A DNA stretch of 64,000 bases from Salminus brasiliensis (taxonomy: Eukaryota; Chordata; Actinopteri; Characiformes; Bryconidae): contig NC_132901.1 of the NCBI RefSeq assembly GCF_030463535.1, forward strand, positions 6,109,364 to 6,173,363. Direction: 5' to 3'. The notes under the pieces were generated by a model. The model was not told where the DNA came from. It worked only from the letters and a program-made list of their open reading frames with translations, and ran no database searches. The position numbers and the translations under genes were made by a program. This document shows, piece after piece, positions 12,212 through 22,731 of the stretch (the stretch's first letter is position 1; each line of letters begins with the position of its first letter).

Positions 12212-12764
12212 TTTCTTCTTAAATTTAGTTCAGTTCAATAAGTTTTACTGGCATTATCATTTTAGATACGGCATTGCTTAATCCATCATCAAAAAAGTAA
12301 ACATGAACTTTTTAAACATAAAAAACCTTTAATGTGTTCATAAAAAAAAACAAAGAGCGAGAAAGTACAGTATTAACAGTTGTTTGACAGCAGTTTAACA
12401 GTACCCTCACATTTAGTTTACTTGGAACTATATTTAATAATCCCTAATTATCCAAAATATCCATCTTTTTTTTTTGAGTAATAACTGGCGTTGTCCTAAT
12501 TCATACTGTTGTTTTTCATACTTGTTTTTTCTAGTATACTGGTATAGTAAATGTTAAATAGTATCCGTCTTAAGCAGCAGCCTTGTCTCACTCCACACTC
12601 CTGAGAAAGGAGTTTTGTTCATTTGTGGCAAATCTTTATATGCATAAAACACACAAATATTTAAGATGCGTAGATAAATAGGATCTGATGTGTTGCGGTG
12701 ATGTGAAATTAATTCAATCTGACTTTTACTTAACATGTTAGTGTTTCATAAGAAAAGTGTATAA

Positions 12765-12870
12765 GCCTGGTTACACCTGGCATTAACATCTGGTTAAGGT
12801 GATCGAATCACATACTCCACATAAAAAGCTAGGTGTAAACAGTCCCACGAAGCATTAAGGACGGATTTTG
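12765..12870. repeat. fragment of a dispersed repeat
   Basis: The TTACACCTGGCATTAACAT and GGTGATCGAATCACA blocks resemble a dispersed element common in fish genomes; a shorter related piece lies near 155-205. Class not determined. Confidence 0.35.
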
Positions 12871-13025
12871 CATCGGATTGTGTTTGTTTGTGAGCATGCT
12901 TGCTCGCTCTTACTTAATTACAGTTAGATGTCAGTATTACAGAAGGAGTTTGTTTGCGATTTAAATAGCTTATAAATAGATTTCCTAGTGGAGATAGGAC
13001 AGTTTTGAAAAGTTCAATGCAATGC

Positions 13026-13147
13026 AATTTTGCTTTCCACTGCTAGTTTCATTTCTGTTTGCTGTCCACTGCTAGTTTCATTTCTGTTTGCTGTCCACTG
13101 CTAGTTTCATTTCTGTTTGCTGTCCACTGCTAGTTTCATTTCTGTTT
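13026..13147 (+). repeat. 29-bp tandem repeat, about four copies
   Basis: CCACTGCTAGTTTCATTTCT followed by GTTTGCTGT repeats head-to-tail about four times. It directly precedes copy 2 of the 12.0-kb duplication and seems to have grown from that copy's first 29 bases. Confidence 0.9.
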
Positions 13148-13309
13148 CATTTCTGATTTTATGGATTGCACACTCATCACTGTTGAGAAACAACTACACA
13201 CTTTATGGGGAACTCATACACTGTGGATAAGATACTGAAATGCTCATGGAATCATTTTATAACAGGAAAGAGACTCAATAGAGCCAGAAAGTGTCTATCT
13301 CACTTATTC
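13131..13309 (+). repeat. direct duplication, copy 2
   Basis: Near-identical to 12002-12211: GATTTTATGGATTGCACACT, then GAGAAACAACTACACACTTT, then the AGTGTCTATCTCACTTATTC end. The tandem 29-bp repeat sits at its left edge. No coding content is seen. Confidence 0.85.
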
Positions 13310-13569
13310 AGGACAATTTTGGAAATTAAGTTCAATGCAATTTTGCTGTCCACTGAAACACCAGCATGATGTCACCTCAGATGTGTGACCATGCTCAATG
13401 CAGTACCATTATTATATGAAGATGGACTAATCGCCTTTGTGCTGCTAGTGGCTGTGATGGATGTCGCTGTCTGCTCACAGACCTGAGCTTGCCTCTGACA
13501 GAGAGCAGATGTGAGAATAAAACTTAAGACTAAAACAGGTTAAAACACACACAATGGGTACAATTAATT

Positions 13570-13846
13570 CATGTGCCTTTTTCCTCACATGGGCTTCCAG
13601 GTACATGTACAGGCACTGACAATCTGGTGAAGTCAGATAAGGGAGTGTAATGATTTGGGCAACGTTCTGCTGGGAAACCTGGGTCCAGGCATTCATGTAG
13701 ATGTCCGATCTCAGTACAGTCGAACATCTGTAAACCACTGGAACAAAAAGTCATATCCATTGTGCCTCCCTGTACTAAAATGATTTACTGTTGCTAATGA
13801 TCTAATGCTACAGCAGATGGCCATAATGTTTTGGCTTATCAGTGCA
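13570..13846. mobile_element. Tc1/mariner-like 3' fragment
   Basis: The block GTAATGATTTGGGCAACGTT and CTGCTGGGAAACC, and the terminal CCATAATGTTTTGGCTTATC, resemble the transposase 3' part and terminal repeat of a widespread fish Tc1-like family whose ends read CATAACATTATG on the other strand. The minus strand gives GFPAERCPNHYT-like text. Only this end is present. The family call is from memory and needs a repeat-library search. Confidence 0.45.
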
Positions 13847-13859
13847 TGTGGGCCTACAT

Positions 13860-14760
13860 GAAAATTGTCAGCTATTCGCATTTGCTCACAATTTGCATAT
13901 CAGTGTATCACTAATAAGTATTAATAACTAATAATTAAGTGACTTAGACTTAGTTCTTTTCTGTCAGAGGGAATAGTTTGAAAAATAAAACACATCCAGT
14001 GAGTGACAGTTTTGTATGCAGAAACAGCTGTTTGTTGTTGAAAGGTCAGAAGAGAATGGCCAGATGGGTTTGATCAGAAAAGCTTTTTCAAATCCACAAC
14101 ACATTAAACCTTGAGGTGGATGAGGTCCAGCAGCAGAAGATCACATCAGTTTCCACACTTATCAGCCAATAATAGGAAAGTGAAACTCGTTCACATGGAA
14201 TTCTTTGTGCAGATTGGGTTGTCTGTACTTTGAGGTGCTCTGATAAGTTTAAGGTGTTGCCTCCTTTTGTTCCAAGTGCTCTTAGACACTGCAAATACTG
14301 ACTTTTGGTTATGTAACTTTCCTGATCGAGTTTTGTAACTTGCAGCTGCTTTTTGCTTTACATTAAACACATTTTGTCCAAATTGTGCACAACAGTGTCC
14401 AGTGTGATCTGAGGTATGTTTTCTGTTGTAAGATGGGCGTATCAGTGGTGTTGCCCAATCAGCAGCAAGAGGCTGAGCACACAATTGGATTCCAATAAAG
14501 TCCTACAAATGTGGCCAGTGCAGCTACAACTGCAACAGTGTGTTCAGAGGACCACTGCTGCCATGATTATTTCTGGACAAATCCCAATATTGCCTATTGA
14601 TGACAGTGGTACTATAAAAACAATATAGAACAAGTAGCATAATGTTTTCAGAATTTTGATATCAGCTTGGCACTGAAGTATCATGTCTTGTAACATTGAT
14701 TTGAGAGAGTGATTTTTTATTGACAATTATGTCAAACTTGCCAAGCAGAGTTTGTCTCTT
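13860..14760. other. non-coding stretch
   Basis: I see no supported gene. Two short minus-strand open frames (14088-14294 and 14191-14484) lack domains and have no paralogous copy elsewhere in the window. The right end is T-rich and leads into the zinc-finger unit 0 exon. Confidence 0.35.
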
Positions 14761-14804
14761 TTTTTTCCATTTAATTTTTTTCTTTTTCTCTCCTGCAAAA
14801 ATGT

Positions 14805-15661
14805 TGCAGGTCTGGCTCTGGTCCCACCTCAATGACACATCACGAAGACAACCTTTTTTGTTAAGAGCATTGCATACAGAAACTAATATTTAGCAAACAT
14901 CATCTGATTGTCTCCACACACTGACACATCTCTCAGAAAAATGCAGGAAAACACAAGCAAAGAGAGAGTTCACCACTGCTCTGAGTTTTATATAAAAAAA
15001 GTCATCTCCAACAGCACCAGCTCATTCACAAAGGAGAGAAACCGTATCAGTGCTCTAAGTGCAGAAAGCGTTTTATTCAGAAGCATAGTCTCCAAATACA
15101 CTAGCACATTCACACAGGAGAGAGACCATATTACTGTTTAGAGTGTTGAATGAGTTTCTTGAAAAATGTCATCTCCAAGAACACCAGCTCATTCATACAG
15201 TAGCTAAACCATTTCAGTGCTCAGTGTGTGGAAAGAGTTTTGCTAAAAAGCATTGTCTCCAAAAACACCAGTACGTTCACACAGGAGAAAAACCGTATCA
15301 GTGCTCTGACTGTGGAGAGTTCTCCAACTACACCAGCGCATTCACACAAGAGAGAAACTGTATCATTCCTCTGAGTGCGGAACGCGTTTTATTCAGAACC
15401 ATAGTCTCCAAATACACCAGCACATTCACACAGGAGAGAGACCATATTACTGTTCAGAGTGTGGGATGAGTTTCAGTGACTGACGTAATCCCAGAGCACA
15501 CCAGCGCGTTCACACAGGAGAGAAACCGCAACAGTGCTCAGTGTGTGGGAAGGGTTTTACTGACAAGCATCATCTCCAGGAACGTGAGTACATTCACACA
15601 GGAGAGACACCGAATTACTGTTCGTTTGGTGAGCGATTGGTTTCTCTTTACAACTATGTAA
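14805..15661 (+). pseudogene. ZNF unit 0: decayed C2H2 zinc-finger exon
   Basis: Paralogue of the zinc-finger exons at 19.3, 25.9 and 35.2 kb. The exon start is conserved (TGTTGCAGGTCTGGCTCTG near 14803-14820). The position of the usual MDIQQ start reads AATATTTAGCAAAC, so the initiator ATG is gone. Remnants of about eight fingers follow: HHCSE near 14974, then SAECV-type shadows and frameshifts. A clean stretch at about 15208-15320 reads [35 protein letters not shown]. After 15320 another frame break and a TGA appear, and the copy ends at a truncated finger near 15640. A segment containing CATAGTCTCCAAATACAC is present twice (about 15083 and 15403), showing an internal duplication. It is not translatable as one protein. 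Confidence 0.85.
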
Positions 15662-16930
15662 ACTGTCCTAGTTTATGTTAGAATTATAATGAAACCATGT
15701 AGCTAGTGTGAATCTTTGCACATTTTGGGGAATTTTAATTCAACAATGGTTTAAATGTAAATCAGATCAAATACCACATAATTAAGATATCATAGCACAG
15801 TACAAATAATATATCACCAAAAAGGTATACAAATACCTCTATACTTGATAACTGTTTTTAAAAGTGGGTCACCATAGGACAAAACGGACAATGCAAATCA
15901 TGGCAACCTACTTGAAAGCATTTGACAGGTTTGAGGAGTCTCCCCACTTTATCTGGCTGACCTATGCTGTATTGTTTAATTTAAAATTATTTGTTATTAT
16001 TAAATTATTATTTGTGGTGTTTTGATATCTCTCTTTATGAGGTACTATCAATCTAAACTCTATAGACAAACTTTATAAAAATGTTCTCTTGTTGTGCATT
16101 ACCATAAACTAGAATTATGTTAAAATAGCATCAATTTAACTCACAAATTGAGTAACCAGATTTGCAACTAGTTTTTAATTTTATGTTGATGCCTAGGAGA
16201 AAGGGTGAATTGTGACAATTGTCTTTTAGTTGTTACATGCTATCACTCAGAAAATGTAATAACTGCATTGCATTGTCAAATGTTACAGTTGGTCTTTCTT
16301 GTTTTTGACTCCAAAAACAACCTCAATTTTCTTATGGAACCTTTTTTTTTAAGTGTGTACATTTAGGAAACTAAACGAAACTTTTCCCACAACCTAATCT
16401 ATAGGAACATTAGATCTATAGGAACATTAAATCTATAGGAACATCACAGCCACCTAAACAAACAGAGCCTTTAAAATTCAATAACAATTCCTGAAATTGT
16501 TCTTCATATGTCATGCAGGAAAAGACAGCAGGCATTTGTGGACAGTACAGTGTACAGTATACTCCAGCAATCACCCTCCTGAATATCAAAAATTCTCAAC
16601 AGAGGGACTGAGTTAGTTCCTGTTACAAAAATCTGGAGGTCTTCAAATGAGATATCTATGGTCTCTTCTGTTGAAGTGTACACAAAAAAAAAAAAAAAAA
16701 AAGAGTGTGACACACTTATATTCCCTAGACAACTTTGCAGGACATCCACATGTGTGGATATTATTGTACAGGCAACATTTACAGGATAAAATACAGCTTT
16801 TCTTTATTTACTGATTGCAAACATTTCTTGTCTGCAAATTTTTCCTTGTATTACAGCCAAAACCTGCACAATTTTGTGCCATTTTAAAATCAATCTGTGC
16901 ACCTGTCCTAAAAGTTTCAAGATGACTTAA
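15662..16930. other. non-coding stretch
   Basis: No gene is supported. It is AT-rich, with a poly-A run at about 16682-16702 and a short tandem AGGAACATTAGATCTAT-type repeat near 16400-16445. The 81-residue minus frame at 16504-16749 passes through the simple run and is not credible. Confidence 0.4.
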
Positions 16931-16934
16931 GACC

Positions 16935-17135
16935 TTAACATGGTAGGGCTGTTGACGTGTTTGGGACTGGGAGGAGCAGGGAGCTGAGTGGGATATAAAG
17001 AGAGGCTAAACTAAAGAGGGGTTGAACGCAAAGCCGCAAGCCGTAAAAGCCGGGAGTCCTTATTTGGGCCTGTGAGCGGTGGCTCGGGATCGTCCCGTGG
17101 GAGGGCGCGATAATGAGGGCACAATGCACAGAAGC
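16935..17135 (-). mobile_element. gypsy-type LTR relic
   Basis: The block is GC-rich against an AT-rich background. On the minus strand it reads GATCCCGAGCCACCGCTCAC, AGGCCCAAATAAGGAC and GGCTTGCGGCTTT. The first two blocks correspond to 11240-11280 (CAATCCCGGGCCACCGCCCA, AGGACCATATAAGGAC) next to the 9.3-11.3 kb gypsy element. The GGCTTGCGGCTTT block recurs near 9407. This supports one LTR family, present here as a solo or truncated LTR. A poly-T tract follows at 17140. Confidence 0.55.
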
Positions 17136-17944
17136 AGCCTTTTTTTTTTTTTTTTTTGCTAAGTGATACGTTATGTGCTTGGAAAATCAGGAATATCTGA
17201 ATGGGATTGTTTTTTTAATAGAGCAGGACTGTTTGAGCAAGAGGCAGTTCTCCTGATGAAAATGAGAGTTCTGTACAGACTAACAGACTGTAATAAACAT
17301 TCACAGCATTCACAGTATTGTGTGCAACTCATTATCTTTTTTTTTTGTAAAAGCTGTTAATTGGGTACTCTCTTGTGGATTATTATGTGATTCTCAAACC
17401 TGTTTAAAATGCTAACTGGAGTGTGTGTGTTAGTGTGTGCTGCTATACACTTTGGATCTGCTGTTTGTTGATTACTCATGTGAAATAACTGTTATCGTGA
17501 GGTGAATGTCCTATGACTAGGTTTTCTATACCGAGTGTGGGTTAGCGTTAGTCTCCTTTCAGATTCTGAATGCACTCTTCAGTGCGCCGTTCTCCTGTTA
17601 ATATTCTAACGTTTCCACTGTAAAATATCTGCAGATTTTAAACTCTTTTATTTACCTTCTGAAAATGTACCCATTACTGCTGGCTGGGAATAATGTCTGT
17701 TATGCCTTGAGGACATCAGAGGGTGCCCAAAAACAAAGAATCAGAATTGAATCAGGATTTAAAAAGCCAGTACCAGATCCATTTAATGATCCATTAAAAT
17801 ATGCCCGAATTAGAATCTGACCCCTAATATCCCTAATATCTTCTAGAGAAGTCTCCAAATCCTCAAATTCACAACTTTTATGAACTGCTGCTTTAACATA
17901 AATCTCTACAATACTGGTAATATGATTGATTTCTTATTTGAATA

Positions 17945-18345
17945 CAGCTACAATGGCTGCAGCTCTGAGAGTCATACTTGGAGATAATGCATATAATGCA
18001 ACTCTGTTTACTGGGATACCCGATTCAGTAGAGGAGAATTAAAAGACTTTTGTCTTTTCTGGAAATTTTAGGCTGCAGTATAGAGACACTGTATTTGACA
18101 ATGAGTTTGTGACCTTGACAGTGATTTCAGAAATCAAAGACAAGACCACAGTTAAAGTCATTTACTTTACAAATGACACAACCACTCACTATACTACTCT
18201 GCAAGGATTGGATGACAGACACGTTGTTGTCCTTATCATCAGACACAGACATACTTTCTCACGTAAATATGCATCCTCGGGTTCTTCCCTTAGATTACAG
18301 CCATGGCGCTCAGACTTCCAAATACCTCAGTTCAGTTCTAAAGTA
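17945..18345 (+). pseudogene. SAMD3-like family relic (PB1-like N-terminal part)
   Basis: Plus-strand frames give MAAALRVILGDN, then FTGIPDSVEE followed by a stop where the family has a leucine. Further on come FRLQYRDTVFDNEFVTLT, ISEIKDKTTVKVIY, then in another frame DTLLSLSSDTDILSH, and finally PWRSDFQIPQFS. This order matches the N-terminal region of the many fish proteins annotated as sterile alpha motif domain-containing protein 3-like. In those, a ubiquitin/PB1-like fold is followed by an SSDTDILS linker and a WPxxFxIPxFS segment. At least one stop and one frameshift make it dead. The family assignment is from memory; the frame breaks are seen directly. Confidence 0.6.
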
Positions 18346-19180
18346 CTGCGCAGTTACTGCGCTCCGTCACGGGGTCCCTGTGCTGTCCACGGTGCTGATA
18401 TCTTGTCAACGTTCAGCACCCATGTTGTGGATAGGCTCTGCCACCGTGTGGCAAGAAGGGGAACTGCGCCTGCATGGTGAGGCAGACACTGTGTTAATGA
18501 TATAAATAAAACAAATGTAGTTTGGGATGCTTTTTGACAAAAAAAAAAAGTTTTTTAATAAGTAAAAATAAATATTCACTTTCACACTTTTAGAAATGTA
18601 TATGTATATGTTTTGCAATGAAAACGAAAAAGGACTCATTACTGAAATGAAAAAAAAAAAGTAAAGTTAAAAAGTACACACACCCACCACTAGTCATGAC
18701 CTCTGTAAAATGTTGGTGCTATTTCAGTAAAAATGTTGTTGCAACTCAAGATTCACCATTATTCACTGTAAGCATAACACTGCTCTATACTCTGATCCGG
18801 TAACTCAACCAATTTCCAGTTCTTCTACATGTTACATATTACACATTAATTAAAAATGGATTATGGAATATTGTTACTTTTATGGGGCAAATACATGTCA
18901 AAGGTTGTCATGTTTTGACATCCTTTGCAAGCTTTGTTTCACCTGAGTATACCAGAACCTTTAGTTGGCCTTTAAACTACTTCCATGATACAAATTTATC
19001 TTTATCACATTTATTCAAACAATCTCTTATGATGTGAACATTTTAATGTGCTTAAAATAACCCATAATTTAAGATACAAAAAAACTCCAATATTCATTAG
19101 AGCTGTTTTATCTGTGATCTAGGAGCTCATTTTTAATAAAAAATAATCATGAAGAGTTTTGAGAATCTGCTAGTACTGTT
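18346..19180. other. non-coding stretch downstream of ZNF unit 1
   Basis: No gene is supported. Poly-A runs occur near 18540 and 18650. The right end (about 19080-19180) probably holds the ZNF unit 1 3' untranslated region, because AATAATCATGAAGAGTTT near 19143 is also found downstream of units 2 and 3 (near 25826 and, reversed in orientation, near 35832). Confidence 0.45.
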
Positions 19181-19299
19181 GTAGTATTGTTGGCCTTGCT
19201 GTTATATCTGCTTCAGTTATGCTTTCTTTTCTTGTATGAAAGCACTGGCGTTTCTTTAACAATGTATGATCTCTAAAATTCTTTCCACATTGAACAAAG

Positions 19300-20649
19300 T
19301 TAAGGTTTCTCTCCTGTATGAACGCGCTGGTGTCTTTGAAAATTACTCCGTCTTGTAAAATTCATCCCACACTCTGAACAGTAAAATGGTTTCTCTCCAG
19401 TGTGAATGCGCTGGTGTGCCTGGAGATTACGCTTGTCATTAAAACTCTTTTCACACTCTGAACAGTTAAAAGGTTTCTCTCCTGTGTGAATGCGCTGGTG
19501 AACTTGGAGATTACACTTGTCAAAAAAACTCTTCCCACAGTCCGAGCACTGGTACGGTTTCTCTCCTGTGTGAATGCGCTGGTGTCTTTGTAGACTTTGC
19601 TTGTCAATAAAACTCTTTCCACACTCTGAGCACTGATGTGGTTTCTTTCCTGTGTGAATGTGCTGGTGTATTTGGAGACTACGCAGCTGAATAAAACTCT
19701 TTCCACACTCTGAGCACTGATACGGTTTCTCCCCTGTGTGAATGCGGTGGTGTATTTGGAGAGCACGTAGCTGACGAAAACGTTTCCCACATTCTGAACA
19801 ATGATAAGGTCTCTCACCTGTGTGAATGCGCTGGTGTGTTTGGAAATTACTCTGTTTAGTAAAATTCATTCCGCACTCTGAACAGTAATACGGTTTTTCT
19901 CCTGTGTGAATGCGCTGGTGTGCTTGGAGATTACGCTTGTCAGAGAAACTCTTTCCACACTCTGAGCACTGATGTGGTTTTTCTCCTGTGTGAATGCGCT
20001 GGTGTGTTTGAAAATCCCATTTGTCTGTAAAACTCTTTCCACACTCTGAGCACTGATACGGTTTCTTTCCCGCGTGAATATGCTGATGTCTTTGGAAACT
20101 TTGCTTGTCAATAAAACTCTTCCCACACTCAGAGCACTGGTACGGTTTCTCTCCTGTGTGAATGCGCTGGTGTCTTTGTAGACTTTGCTTGTCAATATAA
20201 CTCTTTCCACACTCTGAGCACTGATGCGGTTTCTTTCCTGTGTGAATGTGCTGGTGTATTTGGAGACTACGCAGCTGAATAAAACTTATTCCACACTCTG
20301 AGCACTGATACGGTTTCTCTCCTGTGTGAATGCGGCGGTGTATTTGGAGAGTGTGTAGCTGTCCAAAATCTTTCCCACATTGTGAACAATAATAAGGTTT
20401 CTCTCCTGTGTGAGTGCGCTGGTGTCTTTGGAAATTACTCAATCTAGTAAAACTCTTTCCACAGTCTGAGCACTGATAGGGTTTATCGCCTGTGTGAATA
20501 AGCTGGTGTTGTTGGAGATGAATCTTTTGAATAAATCTCTTTCCACACTCAGAGCAGTGGTGAATTCTCTTTTTGCCTGTGTATTCCTGCATTTGTATGT
20601 GAAATGTGTCAGCTTGGATAGAATCAGTTGACGCTTGCTGAATATCCAT
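19300..20649 (-). CDS. ZNF unit 1: C2H2 zinc-finger protein, 15 fingers
   Basis: The protein has 449 residues in one coding exon. It begins with a leader starting MDIQQASTDSIQADT and ending KKRIHHC. Fifteen Krueppel-type fingers (CxxC-x12-HxxxH) follow, joined by TGEKP-type linkers. No KRAB, SCAN, BTB or other effector domain is visible, so it is probably a nuclear DNA-binding protein of unknown target. Fingers 3-5 and 10-12 are near copies, and 8-9 match 14-15: an internal multi-finger duplication. The frame stops right after the linker of finger 15. Downstream codons (19299 to about 19215) are a sixteenth finger broken by TAA and a small deletion, followed by the TRKESITE-like tail seen in units 2 and 3. 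Upstream on the minus strand lie a decayed exon 2 (22731) and an exon 1 (donor at 23746), with a Tc1 element between. Coding is intact. Expression is uncertain because the exon 2 donor is lost. Confidence 0.85.
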   Translation of the reverse strand: MDIQQASTDSIQADTFHIQMQEYTGKKRIHHCSECGKRFIQKIHLQQHQLIHTGDKPYQCSDCGKSFTRLSNFQRHQRTHTGEKPYYCSQCGKDFGQLHTLQIHRRIHTGEKPYQCSECGISFIQLRSLQIHQHIHTGKKPHQCSECGKSYIDKQSLQRHQRIHTGEKPYQCSECGKSFIDKQSFQRHQHIHAGKKPYQCSECGKSFTDKWDFQTHQRIHTGEKPHQCSECGKSFSDKRNLQAHQRIHTGEKPYYCSECGMNFTKQSNFQTHQRIHTGERPYHCSECGKRFRQLRALQIHHRIHTGEKPYQCSECGKSFIQLRSLQIHQHIHTGKKPHQCSECGKSFIDKQSLQRHQRIHTGEKPYQCSDCGKSFFDKCNLQVHQRIHTGEKPFNCSECEKSFNDKRNLQAHQRIHTGEKPFYCSECGMNFTRRSNFQRHQRVHTGEKP

Positions 20650-20885
20650 TTTTGAATGCAGTGTTCCTCTTCATGGTGTCTCCCTGATGCGATGGTTGAA
20701 AGGAACACAAGGAACAGAGCCAAACCTACAACATTTTCACAGGAGAAAAAAGAAAAAATGTTAAATTGAATGCAAAATGCTAAAAAGTAAGTAAAGTGCT
20801 GTCTCCGCTGTAGGCTTAACAAAGTATTTTAACGGAAGTGTTGATCATATTTCTGCACTTCAGTTAACAATTTGAATTTCAAGTA

Positions 20886-22443
20886 CAAACCGGATTCCAA
20901 AAAAGTTGGGACACTAAACAAATTGTGAATAAAAACTGAATGCAATGATGTGAAGATGGCAAATGTCAATATTTTATTTGTAATAGAACATAGATGACAG
21001 ATCAAAAGTTTAATCTGAGTAAATTTAACATTTTAAAGGAGAAATATGTTGATTCAAAATTTCATGGCGTCAACATATCCCAAAAAAGTTGGGACAAGCA
21101 ATAAGTGGCTGGAAAAAGGAAATTGAGCATATAATGAACAGCTGGAAGACCAATTAACACTAATTAGGTCAATTGACAACATGATTGGGTATAAAAAGAG
21201 CTTCTCAGGGTGTCAGTGTCTCTCTGAAGCCAAGATGGTAAGAGGATCACCAATTCCACCATTGTTGCACAGAAAGATAGTGCAGCAATACCAGAATGGT
21301 GTTACCCAGCGTAAAATAGCAAAGACTTTAAAGTTATCATCATCAACCGTGCTTAACATCATCAAAAGATTCAGAGAATCTGGAACAATCGCTGTGCATA
21401 AGGGTCAAGGCCGTAAAACTCTACTGGATGCTCATGATCTCCGGGCCCTTAAACGTCACTGCACCTCAAACAGGAATGCCATTGTCAAGGAAATAACAGA
21501 ATGGGCTCAGAAATACTTTCAGAAATCATTCAGTGAACACAATCCACCGTGCCATCCGCCGTTGCCAGCTGAAACTCTACAGTGCAAAGAGGAAGCCATT
21601 TCTAAGCAAGCTCCACAAGCTCAGACGTTTGCACTGGGCCAGGGGTCTTTTAAAATGGAGTGTGGCAAAATGGAAGACTGTTCTGTGGTCAGATGAGTCA
21701 CGATTTGAAGTTCTTTATGGAACACTGGGACGCCATGTCATCCGGACCAGAGAGGACAAGGATAACCCAAGTTGTTATCAACGCTCCGTTCAGAAGCCTG
21801 CATCACTGATGGTATGGGGTTGCATGTCTGGAAAGGCACCATTAATGCAAAGAACTATGTTTAGGTTCTAGAACAACATATGCTCCCATCTAGACGTCAT
21901 CTCTTTCAGGTAAGATCCTGCATTTTTCAACAAGATAATGCCAGACCACATTCTGCAGCAATCACAACATCCTGGCTACGTAGGAGAAGGATCCGGGTAC
22001 TGAAATGGCCAGCCTGCAGTCCAGATCTTTCACCTATAGAGAACATTTGCCGCGTCATAAAGAGGAAGGTGCGACAAAGAAGGCCCAAGACGATTGAACA
22101 GTTAGAGGCCTGTATTAGACATGAATGGGAGAGCATTCCTATTTCTAAACTTGAGAAACTGGTCTCCTCTGTACCCAGACGTCTGTTGAGTGTTGTAAGA
22201 AGGGGGGATGCCACACAGTGGTAAAAATGGCCTTGTCCCAACTTTTTTGGGATTTGTTGACGCCATGAAATTTGAATCAACATAATTCTCCTTTAAAATG
22301 TTACATTTACTCAGATTAAACTTATGATCTGTCATCTATGTTCTATTACGAATAAAGAATTGACATTTGCCATCTCCAAATCATTGCATTCAGTTTTTAT
22401 TCACAATTTGTTTAGTGTCCCAACTTTTTTGGAATCCAGTTTG
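20886..22443 (+). mobile_element. Tc1-like transposon with 213-bp IR/DR-type terminal repeats
   Basis: Both ends are visible: left inverted repeat 20886-21098, right 22232-22443, flanked by TA at 20884-20885 and 22444-22445 (the standard Tc1/mariner target duplication). Each repeat holds two direct copies of CCAAAAAAGTTGGGACA, one at the outer tip and one at the inner edge. This is the IR/DR arrangement known from Sleeping Beauty-type elements. The two arms differ at few positions, so the insertion is not ancient. It sits in the intron upstream of the ZNF unit 1 coding exon. The enclosed transposase gene is broken (separate entry). Confidence 0.93.
21235..22224 (+). pseudogene. Tc1-like transposase, frameshifted
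   Basis: Starts MVRGSPIPP with a paired-type HTH (VTQRKIAKTLKLSSSTVLN). The frame shifts near 21530, continues as NTIHRAIRRCQ to about 21840, then a second shift and a TAG near 21869 precede the last frame, which ends at 22224 (RRGDATQW). Catalytic DD34E residues are all readable across the frames: D in LWSDESRFEV, D in FQQDNARPH, and E in SPDLSPIEN, 34 residues after the second D. The protein would normally cut and paste the element. This copy cannot make a full product. Confidence 0.9.
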
Positions 22444-22647
22444 TACTAGTTCTTGTACTTTTTACTTACTTGGGCTTTCAGTAACTGTTCTACATTTATA
22501 AATTTGTCATTTGCTGGGGGAAGAGTAAGTATTAAAGTCTGAGGTGAATAAAGAGGTGAATTGCATTATTGTTATTGGCTAGCTACGATTATAAGAACCT
22601 TCATCAATATTATTCACTAATTAACAGAATTAGCTGGTTTTGAAATT

Positions 22648-22731
22648 AGATATTCAAACAAGTTTAGTAGCGATCTCCCAAAGAATCAACAAATTAAGTA
22701 ACTGGTTAAAACTGTGGGTCTGTGGTTAGTG
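22648..22731 (-). other. ZNF unit 1, non-coding exon 2, donor lost
   Basis: Minus strand. The exon starts after ACAAG (acceptor AG at 22733-22732) and reads CACTAACCACAGACCCACAG onward to ATCGCTACTAAACTTG. It matches exon 2 of units 2, 3 and 4. Where those read TCT followed by GTAAGTATG, this copy reads TCTAATTTC, so the splice donor is gone. Confidence 0.6.

Noticed and set aside
18109-18505. Two overlapping open frames of 110-123 residues treated as possible genes
   Set aside because: They are shifted pieces of the SAMD3-like relic followed by unrelated DNA, not independent genes.
19362-20210. Long alternate-frame open frames across the zinc-finger exons (SAFTQERN-type repeats); the same occurs at 25979-26389 and 35333-35593
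   Set aside because: The 84-bp finger unit is open in a second frame. These are shadows of the real finger frame.
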